DNA from: Pseudoalteromonas byunsanensis
GTDB taxonomy: Bacteria; Pseudomonadota; Gammaproteobacteria; Enterobacterales; Alteromonadaceae
Assembly (NCBI RefSeq): GCF_001854475.1
Contig: NZ_MNAN01000035.1
Location: 1 to 64,000, forward strand
Direction: 5' to 3'
DNA length: 64,000 bases
In this document: positions 18,152-28,162 of the stretch, piece by piece
How positions within the stretch are numbered: position 1 is the stretch's first letter
Layout: each line of letters begins with the position of its first letter
Translations under genes and position numbers: made by a program
Notes under the pieces: generated by a model
What the model saw: the letters and a program-made list of their open reading frames with translations, nothing else
Told to the model about the DNA's origin: nothing
Databases searched by the model: none

Positions 18152-19298
18152 TAATTAACTCCTCAACTGCATTTGCCGCTTGTTTGCTGGCATCAAGACG
18201 AATGTTGTTGTGAATTTCATAAAACTTACTGATTAACGCGTCATTATCCCCTTTGAGCATGGGATACAAAGCGTCAACAAGTGCATCAGAGTTACACTCT
18301 TGCTGCAAAAATTCTGGTACTAAACGCTCGTCGGCCAATAAATTTGGCAAAGAGAAATATTTGATATTGAAGGTGAAAAAATTCTTAAAAATCCAATAAC
18401 TTAGCGGTTTAAACTTATATCCAACCACCATTGGCTTTTTGTACAACATAGCTTCTAATGTCGCCGTTCCTGATGCCAGTAACACAGCATTAGCAGCAGA
18501 CATCGCTGTACTAGATTGACCATCAAGCATCATAACGCTAAGGTCTGGTGCGGTTTGCTTTAGAACTGCTTCAAACTGTGCGCGGCGCTTAGCATTCACC
18601 AACGGAACAATGATTTTTAATGATGGTAAGCGCAACTTAAGTTTTTGCGCAGCATGTAAGTATGTTTCACTTAACAGCCCTACTTCTGAGCCTCTGCTTC
18701 CCGGTAATAAGGCAAGTACTAAATCGTCTTCACTTAAACCCAGCTCCGCACGCGCAGCACTGCTATCGTGGTCCAGTTCAATTTCATCAGCAAGCGTATG
18801 ACCGACGAATCTACAAGGTACACCATGTTTGTCATAAAATGATTTCTCAAACGGCAGTAAAGACAGAACTAAATTAGTTGCCTCTGCAATGGTATAAATG
18901 CGCTTTTGACGCCATGCCCAAACTGAGGGGCTCACATATTGAACGGTCTTAATACCCGCCTTTTTGAGTGGTTTTTCAACTCGTAGATTAAAGTCAGGAG
19001 CATCTATGCCAACATAAATATCTGGTGGATTATCAATAAAGTATTGCACGAGTTGTTTACGGATCTTAAGTAATCTAGGCAATCGGCCTAACACTTCTAC
19101 AAGCCCCATTACAGCTAATTCTTCCATGTCGAACAAGGTACGACACCCAGCGGCCTGCATTTTTGGACCTGCGATACCTACAAACTCAGCATCTGGATAT
19201 TTCTTTTTTAGTGCGTTAATGAGTCCTGCGCCTAAAATATCACCCGATAATTCACCCGCCACCAGGCCAATAGTTAATTTTTTGTTATTTATCATCAC
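18141..19298 (-). CDS. lpxB: Lipid-A-disaccharide synthase
   Basis: A 385-residue GT19 glycosyltransferase that joins UDP-2,3-diacyl-GlcN and lipid X into the lipid A disaccharide at the inner membrane. Motifs present are [13 protein letters not shown] at the N-terminus, [13 protein letters not shown] and [10 protein letters not shown]. Start is MMINNKK; either of the first two Met codons could serve. It is separated from lpxA by a terminator-like hairpin but co-oriented with it. Confidence 0.96.
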   Translation of the reverse strand: MMINNKKLTIGLVAGELSGDILGAGLINALKKKYPDAEFVGIAGPKMQAAGCRTLFDMEELAVMGLVEVLGRLPRLLKIRKQLVQYFIDNPPDIYVGIDAPDFNLRVEKPLKKAGIKTVQYVSPSVWAWRQKRIYTIAEATNLVLSLLPFEKSFYDKHGVPCRFVGHTLADEIELDHDSSAARAELGLSEDDLVLALLPGSRGSEVGLLSETYLHAAQKLKLRLPSLKIIVPLVNAKRRAQFEAVLKQTAPDLSVMMLDGQSSTAMSAANAVLLASGTATLEAMLYKKPMVVGYKFKPLSYWIFKNFFTFNIKYFSLPNLLADERLVPEFLQQECNSDALVDALYPMLKGDNDALISKFYEIHNNIRLDASKQAANAVEELINAD

Positions 19299-19311
19299 AT
19301 TAATCTATTTT

Positions 19312-19349
19312 ATAAATAAAAACGCCATACATAAGCTTTGTATGGCGTT
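19312..19349 (-). terminator. Intrinsic terminator between lpxA and lpxB
   Basis: On the minus strand AACGCCATAC pairs with GTATGGCGTT across a short AAGCTT-containing loop, followed by TTTTATTTATA. It can end the long bamA-to-lpxA transcript, so lpxB-rnhB-dnaE-accA may need read-through or a promoter of its own. Confidence 0.85.
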
Positions 19350-19384
19350 CATCAGCATATAGGCCTTGCTATCACAGTTTTTCG

Positions 19385-20155
19385 TTACCGAATAATACCG
19401 CGATCCGACGTATCTAAGAAATCTATCATTTGCTGCACAGCGGCAAATTCAGATGCTTCTTGCTGCATCGCTGCAACCGCTTCATCCAAACTTAAACCTT
19501 TGCGATACAGAGCTTTATAAGCTCGACGTACAGCCATGATTTCTTCACTGCTAAAGCCTCGGCGTTTCATACCTTCAGTATTTATTGCTGCTGGTTTTGC
19601 TGGGGTTCCCGTCGTTGTTACGAACGGCGGCACATCTTTGCTAACCCCAGAGTACATACCGATAAAGGCATGAGCACCAATCTTACAAAACTGGTGAACC
19701 CCTGTATTACCCGCCAAGATAGCCCAATCACCCACATGTACATGACCTGCAACACTGGCACCATTAGAGAAAATAACATTGCTGCCAATCACTGCATCGT
19801 GAGCTACATGGGTGTAGGCCATAAATAAGTTATTGCTGCCTATTTTTGTGACGCCCTGATCTTGAATTGTACCACGGTGGATTGTGGCACATTCACGGAT
19901 GATATTGTTATCACCCATAATTAATTGTGTTGGTTCATCCTTGTACTTCTTATCTTGGCAAGCTTCCCCCACTGACGCGAACTGATAAATATGATTACCA
20001 GAGCCAATGGTTGATGGTCCTTTGATCACCACGTGAGATTCGATGATACAGTTATCACCAATCACTACATCATTCCCGATATAGCTATAAGGACCCACAG
20101 AGACGTTATCGCCTAGCTGTGCGCCTGGTTCAATAATCGCAGTAGGATGGATCAC
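19385..20155 (-). CDS. lpxA: UDP-N-acetylglucosamine acyltransferase
   Basis: A 256-residue left-handed beta-helix enzyme that adds the first 3-hydroxyacyl chain to UDP-GlcNAc, the committing step of lipid A synthesis. It shows hexapeptide repeats from IHPTAIIEPGAQLGDNV on, the catalytic-His region (AYTHVAHDAVIGSN) and a C-terminal helical domain ending in a DRGIIR tail. I place the start at GTG 20155, giving MIHPTAIIEPG. The frame extends to a GTG at 20179, but that would overlap fabZ and add residues absent from the family. The start lies 2 bp after the fabZ stop. Confidence 0.96.
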   Translation of the reverse strand: MIHPTAIIEPGAQLGDNVSVGPYSYIGNDVVIGDNCIIESHVVIKGPSTIGSGNHIYQFASVGEACQDKKYKDEPTQLIMGDNNIIRECATIHRGTIQDQGVTKIGSNNLFMAYTHVAHDAVIGSNVIFSNGASVAGHVHVGDWAILAGNTGVHQFCKIGAHAFIGMYSGVSKDVPPFVTTTGTPAKPAAINTEGMKRRGFSSEEIMAVRRAYKALYRKGLSLDEAVAAMQQEASEFAAVQQMIDFLDTSDRGIIR

Positions 20156-20157
20156 TA

Positions 20158-20610
20158 TTACAACTCTCTTCTTGCACACATAAGGTCAGCGCAACAAACG
20201 ACTTTACCATCAACCTTTGCTTCACCGTAAAACTTCCAGATATTACGACGCTCTTTGACAAATTCAATATGCAAATTCATCACATCACCTGGAAGAACAG
20301 GCTGCTTAAAGCGCGCATTATCAATTGCTGCAAACAAGTATAGCTCGTTCTCGCTGCGATTCTCTACCGTTTTAAAACCCAGTAGTCCAGTAGCCTGTGC
20401 CATAGCTTCGAGGATCATTACCCCCGGGAAAATAGGCTGGTCTGGGAAGTGGCCTGTGAAAAGTGGCTCGTTTACCGTCACATTCTTAACCGCGTGTAAA
20501 TACTCACCTACTTTGTAATCAATAACTTTATCAACCAACAACATTGGGTAGCGGTGTGGTAATAACTTTAAGATTTCTTGGATATCAAAACCGTTCAGTT
20601 CGTTTGCCAA
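20158..20610 (-). CDS. fabZ: 3-hydroxyacyl-ACP dehydratase
   Basis: A 150-residue hot-dog-fold dehydratase acting on short and medium 3-hydroxyacyl-ACPs in fatty-acid elongation, competing with LpxA for its substrate. The active-site pattern [14 protein letters not shown], then [21 protein letters not shown] (catalytic His and Glu), is intact. It sits in the conserved lpxD-fabZ-lpxA order, 15 bp after lpxD. Confidence 0.97.
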   Translation of the reverse strand: MANELNGFDIQEILKLLPHRYPMLLVDKVIDYKVGEYLHAVKNVTVNEPLFTGHFPDQPIFPGVMILEAMAQATGLLGFKTVENRSENELYLFAAIDNARFKQPVLPGDVMNLHIEFVKERRNIWKFYGEAKVDGKVVCCADLMCARREL

Positions 20611-20625
20611 AATAGCATCCTTTTA

Positions 20626-21666
20626 TTATTCATCTATCTTTTTTAGCTGCTCTGTTAAAGATTCAAGCGCCTTCAAACGCTGCTTAAAATCTGTCAGATT
20701 GCGTAAATGAGCCATATTGCGTCGCCACTCTTTGTTGGTACTGTGAGGTACACCTGAGGAGTAAACACCCGCCGTAGTAATCGATTTGGTGATCATTGTC
20801 ATACCGGTGATCACAACACCATCGCAAATTTCCATATGACCATTGATACCTACTAACCCAGCAATTTGGCAATGCTTGCCAATTTTAGTGCTACCAGCAA
20901 CCACCGATGCACCAGCTATCGCTGTGCCTTCACCAATTTCTACGTTATGCGCTATTTGAATAAGATTATCTAAAATTACATTATTATGAATAACCGTGTC
21001 ATCTAATGCCCCGCGGTCAATCACGGTGTTGGCACCCACTTCAACACTGTCGCCAATAATAACGCGTCCAACTTGAGGGATTTTTACCCACGTTCCCTGA
21101 TGGTTCGCATAACCGAAACCATCACTGCCAATGACTGCTCCCGACTGAAATAAACAATCTTTGCCTATTTCTACCTCGTGGTACACGCTGACATTCGCCC
21201 ACAGTTTAGTGTTATCACCGATTTTTGCGCTGTTACCTACAAAACATCCAGCGCCAATTTGTACATTGTCACCGAGCTGTGCATTTGCTTCAATAACTGC
21301 ATTAGCAGCGATTGAAACATTTTTTCCAAGCTTTGCCGACTCATGGACCACCGCACTTGGGTGCACACCTTCAGCACTGCGAGGTGTCGTATCCATAAGT
21401 TGAGCTAATTTGGCATAGGCAATATATGGATTTTTTACGATTAATTTATTGCCTTTGAAATGTTCGGCATCAGACTCAGATAATATCACGGCACCGGCAT
21501 GAGTGGTTGCCAGTTGAGCACGATACTTACTGTTCGCTAAAAAGCTAATATCTTTATCTGTTGCCTGCGCGAGTGTCGCAATCTTATCGATTTGACACTC
21601 GCCGTTGCCAACCAGCACAGCATCAATCGATGCCGCCAGTTGAGCTAAACTATAATGTTTGGTCAT
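20626..21666 (-). CDS. lpxD: UDP-3-O-(3-hydroxyacyl)glucosamine N-acyltransferase
   Basis: A 346-residue trimeric beta-helix acyltransferase adding the second acyl chain in lipid A synthesis. It has an N-terminal uridine-binding domain (YSLAQLAASIDAVLVG), many hexapeptide repeats, the catalytic-His region (IQIAHNVEIGEGTAIAG) and a C-terminal helix (NLTDFKQRLKALESL). Its ATG overlaps the skp stop by one base (TAATG), so translation is coupled. Confidence 0.97.
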   Translation of the reverse strand: MTKHYSLAQLAASIDAVLVGNGECQIDKIATLAQATDKDISFLANSKYRAQLATTHAGAVILSESDAEHFKGNKLIVKNPYIAYAKLAQLMDTTPRSAEGVHPSAVVHESAKLGKNVSIAANAVIEANAQLGDNVQIGAGCFVGNSAKIGDNTKLWANVSVYHEVEIGKDCLFQSGAVIGSDGFGYANHQGTWVKIPQVGRVIIGDSVEVGANTVIDRGALDDTVIHNNVILDNLIQIAHNVEIGEGTAIAGASVVAGSTKIGKHCQIAGLVGINGHMEICDGVVITGMTMITKSITTAGVYSSGVPHSTNKEWRRNMAHLRNLTDFKQRLKALESLTEQLKKIDE

Positions 21667-22184
21667 TACTTTTTGCTTACCGCTTCAACAACTTTGTCAG
21701 AAAGGTCCGCTACTTTATCAGGGTTGAAGTAAATTGTCGTATCTTTTACTTTAACTTCATCGAACTTACCGCTTTTAGCGACATCTTCAATTACATCAAT
21801 GATTAACTTTTGAACTTTTGCAAGTTCTTCATTTTGACGCTGTTTGATTTCTTGCTCAAGAGGACGACCTTTTTCTGTCAGCTCTTTTTGCATCCCCTGA
21901 ATTTTGTCACGCAAAGTCGCTTTTTGCTCATCGCTCATAGTCGCGCCTTCACGCTGGAACTTTTCCATTTCAAAGCGAATGTCGCCTTGTAACTTCTCTA
22001 ATGCCTGACGACGCTCAGCGAATTCTCCTTGTAGCTGCTGTTCGATTTTAGCTACTTGAGGAATATTTTTGTAGATCTGCTGCATGTCTACAATACCTAC
22101 TTTATGCGCCAATGCACTTGCAGATGTCCCCATCATTAATGCTGCCATTAAACCCATTGCAGTTGTTTTTATAAGTGTTTTCAC
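21666..22184 (-). CDS. skp: Periplasmic chaperone Skp/OmpH
   Basis: A 172-residue periplasmic chaperone that holds unfolded outer-membrane proteins for BamA. It has a signal peptide (VKTLIKTTAMGLMAALMM, cleavage after SASALA), then the long charged helical hairpin of Skp between residues about 45 and 140, and a closing TIYFNPDKVADLSDKVVEAV. The start is GTG 22184, with AAGGAG 6-7 bases upstream. A longer frame to 22244 overlaps bamA and lacks these signals. It lies between bamA and lpxD, the standard order. Confidence 0.93.
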   Translation of the reverse strand: MKTLIKTTAMGLMAALMMGTSASALAHKVGIVDMQQIYKNIPQVAKIEQQLQGEFAERRQALEKLQGDIRFEMEKFQREGATMSDEQKATLRDKIQGMQKELTEKGRPLEQEIKQRQNEELAKVQKLIIDVIEDVAKSGKFDEVKVKDTTIYFNPDKVADLSDKVVEAVSKK

Positions 22185-22194
22185 AATTAACTCC

Positions 22195-24666
22195 TTAGAA
22201 TGTATTACTGATATTAAAACTGATCGTCTTGGTTTCGTCATCATCTTCTTTTTTCAATGGATAAGCGAAACTGATCAGCATGGGGCCCATCGGCGAGATC
22301 CACTGAACCGATAAACCGGTAGAGACCCTAAAACGGGTTGGATCCGAGTAATCCGAAAGCTTCTTATATTGATCTTCATGTAAGTTTGAATAACGGTCCA
22401 CATCAAACTCAGTATCCCATACGTTGGCAGCATCAACAAAGAAGCTGGTACGTACAGAGCTGGTGTTGTCTTCGTCTAAAAATGGCGTTGGTACGATTAA
22501 TTCAGCACCTAGTGTCGCTTTTGCGTTACCACCGATACGACCACCTGGCACAAGCGAATCGAATTCGCTGCTGCCACCGATATTCGAGGTGGTCGTGCCA
22601 TCTGGTAACGTTGAGCCAGGGATCTCGGTCATTCTGCGCTGAATTGCACGCGGTAGTATGGTGTTGCGCTCAAAACCACGTAACTCATTTTCAGATATCC
22701 TAAAGAACTCTTGGAATGGTAAGGTCTGCTCATAACCATTTGTCTCACCATATCCGTTACCGTATGCAAGTCCCGCACGAGTTGAGAATACCCAGCGATG
22801 GTCATTACTGATAGGCCAGTAAAAACGTGAATCATAATCTACTTTAAAGTAGTTAAGGTCTGAATTTGGCGACGTAGCTCTAAACGTTAAGCTCTGGCGA
22901 GAACCCGCTGTTGGGAACATGCCTCGGTTTACGGTCATACGAGACCAGCCCGCACTCAGCTCGTATTTAGTAAAGTTATACGCGCCATCTGGGTCTTCTG
23001 GGTTTAGAAATGCTAGACGCAAAATACGTGTTTGCTCGTAGTCTGCGATGTAATCAAGCTTTTCGTCAATCCAACGTATACCAAAGTTGATTCTGTTAAT
23101 CGCGTTGATTGGGAAACCGAAGTTAGTTCCAATACCATACTGACGAGAGTCGTAACCTATCAGGCCTAATTTACTGCCATCAAAGCTACTATAATAAATA
23201 CTGCTACCTTGAGACACACCATCTGGCGTGAAGTATGGGTCTGTGTAAGAGATGCTGTAGTTATTCTGACTTTTTGAGGTATTGATGTTAAATGCAAGCT
23301 GATTACCCGTACCTAGGAAGTTAGACTCGCTCACCCCTACGTTGAACTGCATACCGCCGTATGAACCATACGCGACACCGGCTTGGAAACTACCTGCTGG
23401 TTGTTCTTTAACAGTAAAATCAACATCAACCATATCGTCAACGCCCGGTAGAGGCTTCACTTCAAAATCAACCTTTTCCATATAAGGTAAACGTTGGATC
23501 TGAAGCTTAGAACGCTCTAGATTCTGGTTAGACAACCACGCGCCTTCAAGCTGCGTCATTTCTCGACGTACCACTTCGTCAGCGGTCACTTGGTTACCGT
23601 TAACAAGAATACGACGGACATACACGCGCTTACCCGGGTTTACCGATAAGGTGAGCTGCACTTCTTTTGTTTCGTCATCGATTTCAGGAATGGTACGAAC
23701 TTCGGCGTTGGCATAACCAAAACGCGCTAAATAACCTTTGATGAATTCCTCAGATGAGGTCACGATTGAACCGTTATATAGCTCACCCGCTTTAAGTGGA
23801 ATAATACTCTTGATCAGCTCTTCACGGCCCAATAGATCACCGATGAAGTCATAGCCCTTAACGGTGTATGTATCCCCTTCGGAGATATTTGCCGTTACAT
23901 AGACTGACTCTCTTTCAGGGCTAACAGACACCTGTGTAGAGTCAATATTGAAACGCAGATAACCTCTGTCTAGATAAAAACTACGGATTTTCTCTAAATC
24001 ACCTTCAATGGTTTGCTTTTGATAGCGGTCGTTTGACATAAACTTCCACCAAGGCAAATCTTGTTGTGATTCAACTAAAGAAAGTAATTCCTCGTCAGAG
24101 AATAACTCGTTACCCACAAGGTTAATTTGACGAATTGATGCTGCATCACCTTCGTTAAACTCTAGTTTTAATCGCACACGGTTACGTGGTAAATCAACAA
24201 TGCTCATCTCAATCTTGGCATTATATTTACCAATACTGTGGAAAAACTCGATCAACCCTTTTTCGATATTATCAATGACCGTTTTATCTAACGGCTCACC
24301 GACTCGAATATTCTGCTGCTCAAGGCTTTCATTAAGCTGCTCATCTTTGATGTCTTTGTTGCCATCAAAGTCAATTCCCGCAATAGTTGGACGCTCTTGA
24401 ACCTTGAAAATGATTTGCTCACCGTCACGATACGCTACGATATCGTCAAAGTGACCAGACTTATATAACGCCTTAATAGTCTGAGAAATCGTGTACTGAT
24501 CGACAGTATCACCAACGTTAATCGGAATATGCGTTAATGCCGCACCTAGTGCAACACGCTGCAAACCTTCCACTTTCAAATCTTCAACGATAAAGGAGTT
24601 TTGCCCTAAAGCGGCAAAACTAGCGCCAAGTAAACTCGTTACTGCAAGATGTTTTTTTATAGGCAT
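22195..24666 (-). CDS. bamA: Outer membrane protein assembly factor BamA
   Basis: An 823-residue Omp85-family insertase for outer-membrane beta-barrels. It has a signal peptide (MPIKKHLAVTSLLGASFAAL), five POTRA domains up to about residue 420 (first: FIVEDLKVEGLQRVALGAAL), and a 16-strand barrel with the VRGF-type lid motif as LRGFERN, ending in a terminal Phe (SFNISNTF) as expected for the Bam signal. The start is set at 24666; the frame extends 19 codons upstream but loses a standard signal peptide. It lies between rseP and skp as in most gammaproteobacteria. Confidence 0.96.
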   Translation of the reverse strand: MPIKKHLAVTSLLGASFAALGQNSFIVEDLKVEGLQRVALGAALTHIPINVGDTVDQYTISQTIKALYKSGHFDDIVAYRDGEQIIFKVQERPTIAGIDFDGNKDIKDEQLNESLEQQNIRVGEPLDKTVIDNIEKGLIEFFHSIGKYNAKIEMSIVDLPRNRVRLKLEFNEGDAASIRQINLVGNELFSDEELLSLVESQQDLPWWKFMSNDRYQKQTIEGDLEKIRSFYLDRGYLRFNIDSTQVSVSPERESVYVTANISEGDTYTVKGYDFIGDLLGREELIKSIIPLKAGELYNGSIVTSSEEFIKGYLARFGYANAEVRTIPEIDDETKEVQLTLSVNPGKRVYVRRILVNGNQVTADEVVRREMTQLEGAWLSNQNLERSKLQIQRLPYMEKVDFEVKPLPGVDDMVDVDFTVKEQPAGSFQAGVAYGSYGGMQFNVGVSESNFLGTGNQLAFNINTSKSQNNYSISYTDPYFTPDGVSQGSSIYYSSFDGSKLGLIGYDSRQYGIGTNFGFPINAINRINFGIRWIDEKLDYIADYEQTRILRLAFLNPEDPDGAYNFTKYELSAGWSRMTVNRGMFPTAGSRQSLTFRATSPNSDLNYFKVDYDSRFYWPISNDHRWVFSTRAGLAYGNGYGETNGYEQTLPFQEFFRISENELRGFERNTILPRAIQRRMTEIPGSTLPDGTTTSNIGGSSEFDSLVPGGRIGGNAKATLGAELIVPTPFLDEDNTSSVRTSFFVDAANVWDTEFDVDRYSNLHEDQYKKLSDYSDPTRFRVSTGLSVQWISPMGPMLISFAYPLKKEDDDETKTISFNISNTF

Positions 24667-24737
24667 TTTATTATCTTTATCCTTTACAACAGTTAGCGCC
24701 CTAAGCGCTTTGATGGACGTCACTCACGCCATTCGAG

Positions 24738-26090
24738 CTACAGCCTCGAGACATCGTTAAGTAATGCAAAACAAGTTAAAGCTATCAGTACTAATGCACC
24801 GACCTTAAACCCTAACTCTTGTGTCTTTTCAGAGACTGGTTTTTTGCGAATTAGTTCAATTATGTAATACATTAAATGCCCACCGTCCAAGACAGGTAGG
24901 GGCAATAAGTTAAAAACACCAAGGTTTACACTAATTAGTGCTAAGAAGCTTAAAAACGCAACAATTCCATAGCTAACACTGTTACCTGCACCAACGGCAA
25001 TGCCAACAGGGCCACTTAAGTTTTTGACCGACACTTGCCCTGTAATGAGATTACCTATCATATCAAAACTCAGGCGGATCAACTCGAAAGTTTTCTCAGC
25101 GCCAAGCACCATACTATCCCATGGACCATAATGTCTAGTTTCCACATATCCATCTGGCCATTTTTCAAACAATGGCACAACACCCAAAAAGCCCTGTGAT
25201 ACACCATTTGGCCCAACTCGCTCTTGTGGAGTTACGGGCAATTCAACAATCTTACCCCCCCTAGACACACTGAGCATCAGCGGAGTATTCGCTGAGGACT
25301 GGATACTCTGTACAAACGCCTGCCAACTCTCAATTGGTTCACCATCTAGTGCGATTAAGGTATCGTTGACTTGTAATCCTGCTTGTTGCGCAGCAGAATC
25401 ATCAGCGATGTGTCCAAGAGTTAGAGTTAGTGCGGGTCTAAAGGGAACAATACCAACAGCATTCAGTGGAGCTTCATCCTGTTTATCCAGTTTCCAGCCC
25501 TTAATATCTAGCGTTCTGATAGCAATTTGCTGATGCGCATCCTGCACTTTAATCTCTATGCGCTCTTCGCCAAGGTGGCGCATTAAACCAAAGGTCACAT
25601 CCTGCCAAGAACTGACTTCTTTACCTGCCATGGTAAGAATATGATCACCGCTTTGAATATTGGACTGTGCGGCTCTTGAGTTGAGCTGAACCTCACCAAC
25701 GATTGGTTTGGCATTTTGTACGCCAATCATATACATTGCTGCGAGCACAATAATAGCGAATAAGAAGTTAGCAATCGGGCCTGCTGCAACGACCGCTATA
25801 CGAGACAGTACTGGCTTATTATTAAATGCGAGGTGGCGTTTTTCTGCGGGCACTTCATCGACTCGTTCGTCCAACATTTTCACGTAACCACCCAAGGGGA
25901 TCATAGCAATCACGTACTCAGTCCCCTGTTTATCGTACCAACGACAAAGTGGCTTACCAAAACCGATGGAAAATCTTTGAACCTCTACACCAGCGCGCCT
26001 TGCTACCCAAAAATGACCATATTCATGTACTGTAACAAGGATACCTAAAGCAACAATAAACGACGTCAGGTTCCACAGAAAATCAAACAT
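24738..26090 (-). CDS. rseP: Site-2 regulated intramembrane metalloprotease RseP
   Basis: A 450-residue zinc protease of the inner membrane that makes the second cut in anti-sigma factor RseA, releasing sigmaE on envelope stress. The zinc motif HEYGH is at residues 22-26 in the first transmembrane helix. Two PDZ domains lie in the middle (GEVQLNSRAAQSNIQSGD; ADDSAAQQAGLQVNDTL). The third ligand motif NLLPLPVLDGGH comes near the C-terminal helices. It lies 3 bp after dxr and upstream of its functional partner bamA. Confidence 0.96.
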   Translation of the reverse strand: MFDFLWNLTSFIVALGILVTVHEYGHFWVARRAGVEVQRFSIGFGKPLCRWYDKQGTEYVIAMIPLGGYVKMLDERVDEVPAEKRHLAFNNKPVLSRIAVVAAGPIANFLFAIIVLAAMYMIGVQNAKPIVGEVQLNSRAAQSNIQSGDHILTMAGKEVSSWQDVTFGLMRHLGEERIEIKVQDAHQQIAIRTLDIKGWKLDKQDEAPLNAVGIVPFRPALTLTLGHIADDSAAQQAGLQVNDTLIALDGEPIESWQAFVQSIQSSANTPLMLSVSRGGKIVELPVTPQERVGPNGVSQGFLGVVPLFEKWPDGYVETRHYGPWDSMVLGAEKTFELIRLSFDMIGNLITGQVSVKNLSGPVGIAVGAGNSVSYGIVAFLSFLALISVNLGVFNLLPLPVLDGGHLMYYIIELIRKKPVSEKTQELGFKVGALVLIALTCFALLNDVSRL

Positions 26091-26093
26091 AAC

Positions 26094-27287
26094 TTACCTT
26101 ATCCGACTTACACATTCATGTGCCAATGCTCTGGCTTGCGCATCTTGCGCCATAATTTCGTGTACCGAGTTTAAAGAATGTAACGTGGACTTTTCAAGCA
26201 CCTCAGCGTTAACACGGTAAATATCACAAAAACCGATCTGTCGGCGCAAAAATGCCTCAACTGCAATCTCATTTGCCGCGTTTACAACCGTTGTGGCAGC
26301 TTGTCCTGAGCGACAAGCATCAATAGCAAGAGCCAAATTGGGATAACGAGTAAAGTCTGGTTTGGTAAAGGTAAAGTCGCTGAGCGCAGCAAAATCTAAA
26401 GGTTTAACGCCCGCATCAATTCGCTCTGGATAGGCCAAGCCATATGCTATGGGTGTGCGCATATCGGGCTGACCCATTTGTGCGATAATAGAACCATCAG
26501 TATATTGGACCATGGAGTGGATCATACTTTGCGGGTGGATCACCACTTCTATATCTTCAGCCTGACAAGCAAACAACCACTTGGCTTCAATAAACTCTAA
26601 GCCTTTGTTCATCATAGTTGCAGAGTCTACCGATATTTTTTGCCCCATGGACCAGTTTGGATGGGCCACCGCTTGCTCAACTGTCACGTCTTTTAGGCTC
26701 GATAAATCACGCGTTAAAAAAGGACCGCCAGACCCCGTTAACAGAATTTTGCTAACGCCAAACTGACTTAGCCCCTGCTTTGCGTCTTGTTGCAAGGCGT
26801 GTGGCAAACATTGGTAAATTGCATTATGTTCGCTGTCAATCGGTAGCAAAGTCGCGCCGTGTTGGGCTACTTTGTCCATAAACAGTTGGCCTGACATCAC
26901 CAGTGATTCTTTATTGGCTAGTAAAATCTTTTTGCCCGCTTCAACAGCCGCCAACGTAGGCATAAGACCTGCTGCGCCAACGATAGCTGACATCACTGTA
27001 TCCACATCACTATGAGCGGCTACCTGCGCCATCTGCTCACAACCTTGTAGGACCTCTGTTTTTGTATGTGCTAGGTTTTCGCGTAATGATTTCGCCGCTT
27101 GCTCACAATCCATAATCGCAAACTTCGGCTGATGAGTAACACATAACTGCGTCATTAACTCAACATTACGACCCGCAGCCAAAGCATAAATCTTATAACG
27201 CTCACTGTTGCGCGCAATCACGTCTATGGTAGACAGACCGATAGAACCCGTTGCCCCTAAGATAACAACTTGTTCTACTTGCCTCAT
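26094..27287 (-). CDS. dxr: 1-deoxy-D-xylulose 5-phosphate reductoisomerase
   Basis: A 397-residue NADPH-dependent enzyme making MEP from DXP, first committed step of the non-mevalonate isoprenoid route; it feeds UppS two genes upstream. It has the nucleotide-binding GATGSIGLST, the metal site DSEHNAIYQCL and the substrate loop LTGSGGPF with HPNWSMGQKISVDSATMMNKG. The start is ATG 27287, overlapping the cdsA stop (ATGA). The ORF extends five codons further up, with no support. Confidence 0.96.
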   Translation of the reverse strand: MRQVEQVVILGATGSIGLSTIDVIARNSERYKIYALAAGRNVELMTQLCVTHQPKFAIMDCEQAAKSLRENLAHTKTEVLQGCEQMAQVAAHSDVDTVMSAIVGAAGLMPTLAAVEAGKKILLANKESLVMSGQLFMDKVAQHGATLLPIDSEHNAIYQCLPHALQQDAKQGLSQFGVSKILLTGSGGPFLTRDLSSLKDVTVEQAVAHPNWSMGQKISVDSATMMNKGLEFIEAKWLFACQAEDIEVVIHPQSMIHSMVQYTDGSIIAQMGQPDMRTPIAYGLAYPERIDAGVKPLDFAALSDFTFTKPDFTRYPNLALAIDACRSGQAATTVVNAANEIAVEAFLRRQIGFCDIYRVNAEVLEKSTLHSLNSVHEIMAQDAQARALAHECVSRIR

Positions 27288-28150
27288 AGCGTTACCGTCC
27301 ATGCGTAAAACAGTGCAAATATCGGCGCAGCCGCTGTGAGGCTGTCAATTCTATCCAAAATACCACCGTGTCCCGGTAAGCAAGAACCTGAATCTTTTAA
27401 GCCTACTTCACGCTTAAACATACTTTCCAGTAAATCACCAACCGCAGAAAACAAAGCGATAAACAGCGTCATTACCGCGTATATTGGCCATAGCCTTTGT
27501 TCAACTTGGGCAAAGTAACAAAATAGCACCACGAATATCACTGCTGTGATAGCGCCACCGATTAAACCTTCAATTGTTTTGTTTGGACTCACGTTAGGCA
27601 TTAACTTATGTTTGCCAAAGTTTTTACCCGCAAAATAAGCGCCAATATCTGCGCTCCAAACAATCCCCAATACCACCATAATAAGTGTTGAACCGTATTG
27701 GTGGGCTTGTTGATACTCTGCACTGCGTAAAACGTTTAGTGCTAACCACAAAGGTACTAAAGTCAGTAACCCCGCCACTGCGCGCATTACAATCCCTTCA
27801 TTCCATGCTTTTGCCATTCGAGGGTATTTAACAATCAAAAAGGTAGCAACCAACCACCACGCAAAGGCCAAAGTAAAGACATAGTTTGCATCAGCCAGTA
27901 AACGCCCCTCCTGCCACAAAGTGGTGATAGGCCAGTGCAAATGCAGCAATAGTAAAACACCAGACATTAAGATAACAAAGCTACTGCGCTGCTTTACTGA
28001 CGACAAACCAATAAACGCAGACCATTCCCATGCGCCGAGCAATACAATTGCACCAGCAATAAAACTAAATAACGCTAAAGGTGTATAGAACACCAAAAGC
28101 ATCGCCAATGGCGCAAGCACCACTGAGGTTAAAATTCGTTGTTTTAGCAA
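27284..28150 (-). CDS. cdsA: Phosphatidate cytidylyltransferase
   Basis: A 288-residue polytopic membrane enzyme forming CDP-diacylglycerol, precursor of all major phospholipids. It has about eight hydrophobic helices and the C-terminal signature SAVGDLLESMFKREVGLKDSG continuing into PGHGGILDRIDS. It lies 12 bp after uppS and overlaps dxr by 4 bp. Confidence 0.96.
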   Translation of the reverse strand: MLKQRILTSVVLAPLAMLLVFYTPLALFSFIAGAIVLLGAWEWSAFIGLSSVKQRSSFVILMSGVLLLLHLHWPITTLWQEGRLLADANYVFTLAFAWWLVATFLIVKYPRMAKAWNEGIVMRAVAGLLTLVPLWLALNVLRSAEYQQAHQYGSTLIMVVLGIVWSADIGAYFAGKNFGKHKLMPNVSPNKTIEGLIGGAITAVIFVVLFCYFAQVEQRLWPIYAVMTLFIALFSAVGDLLESMFKREVGLKDSGSCLPGHGGILDRIDSLTAAAPIFALFYAWTVTL

Positions 28151-28162
28151 ACTAATTTACCT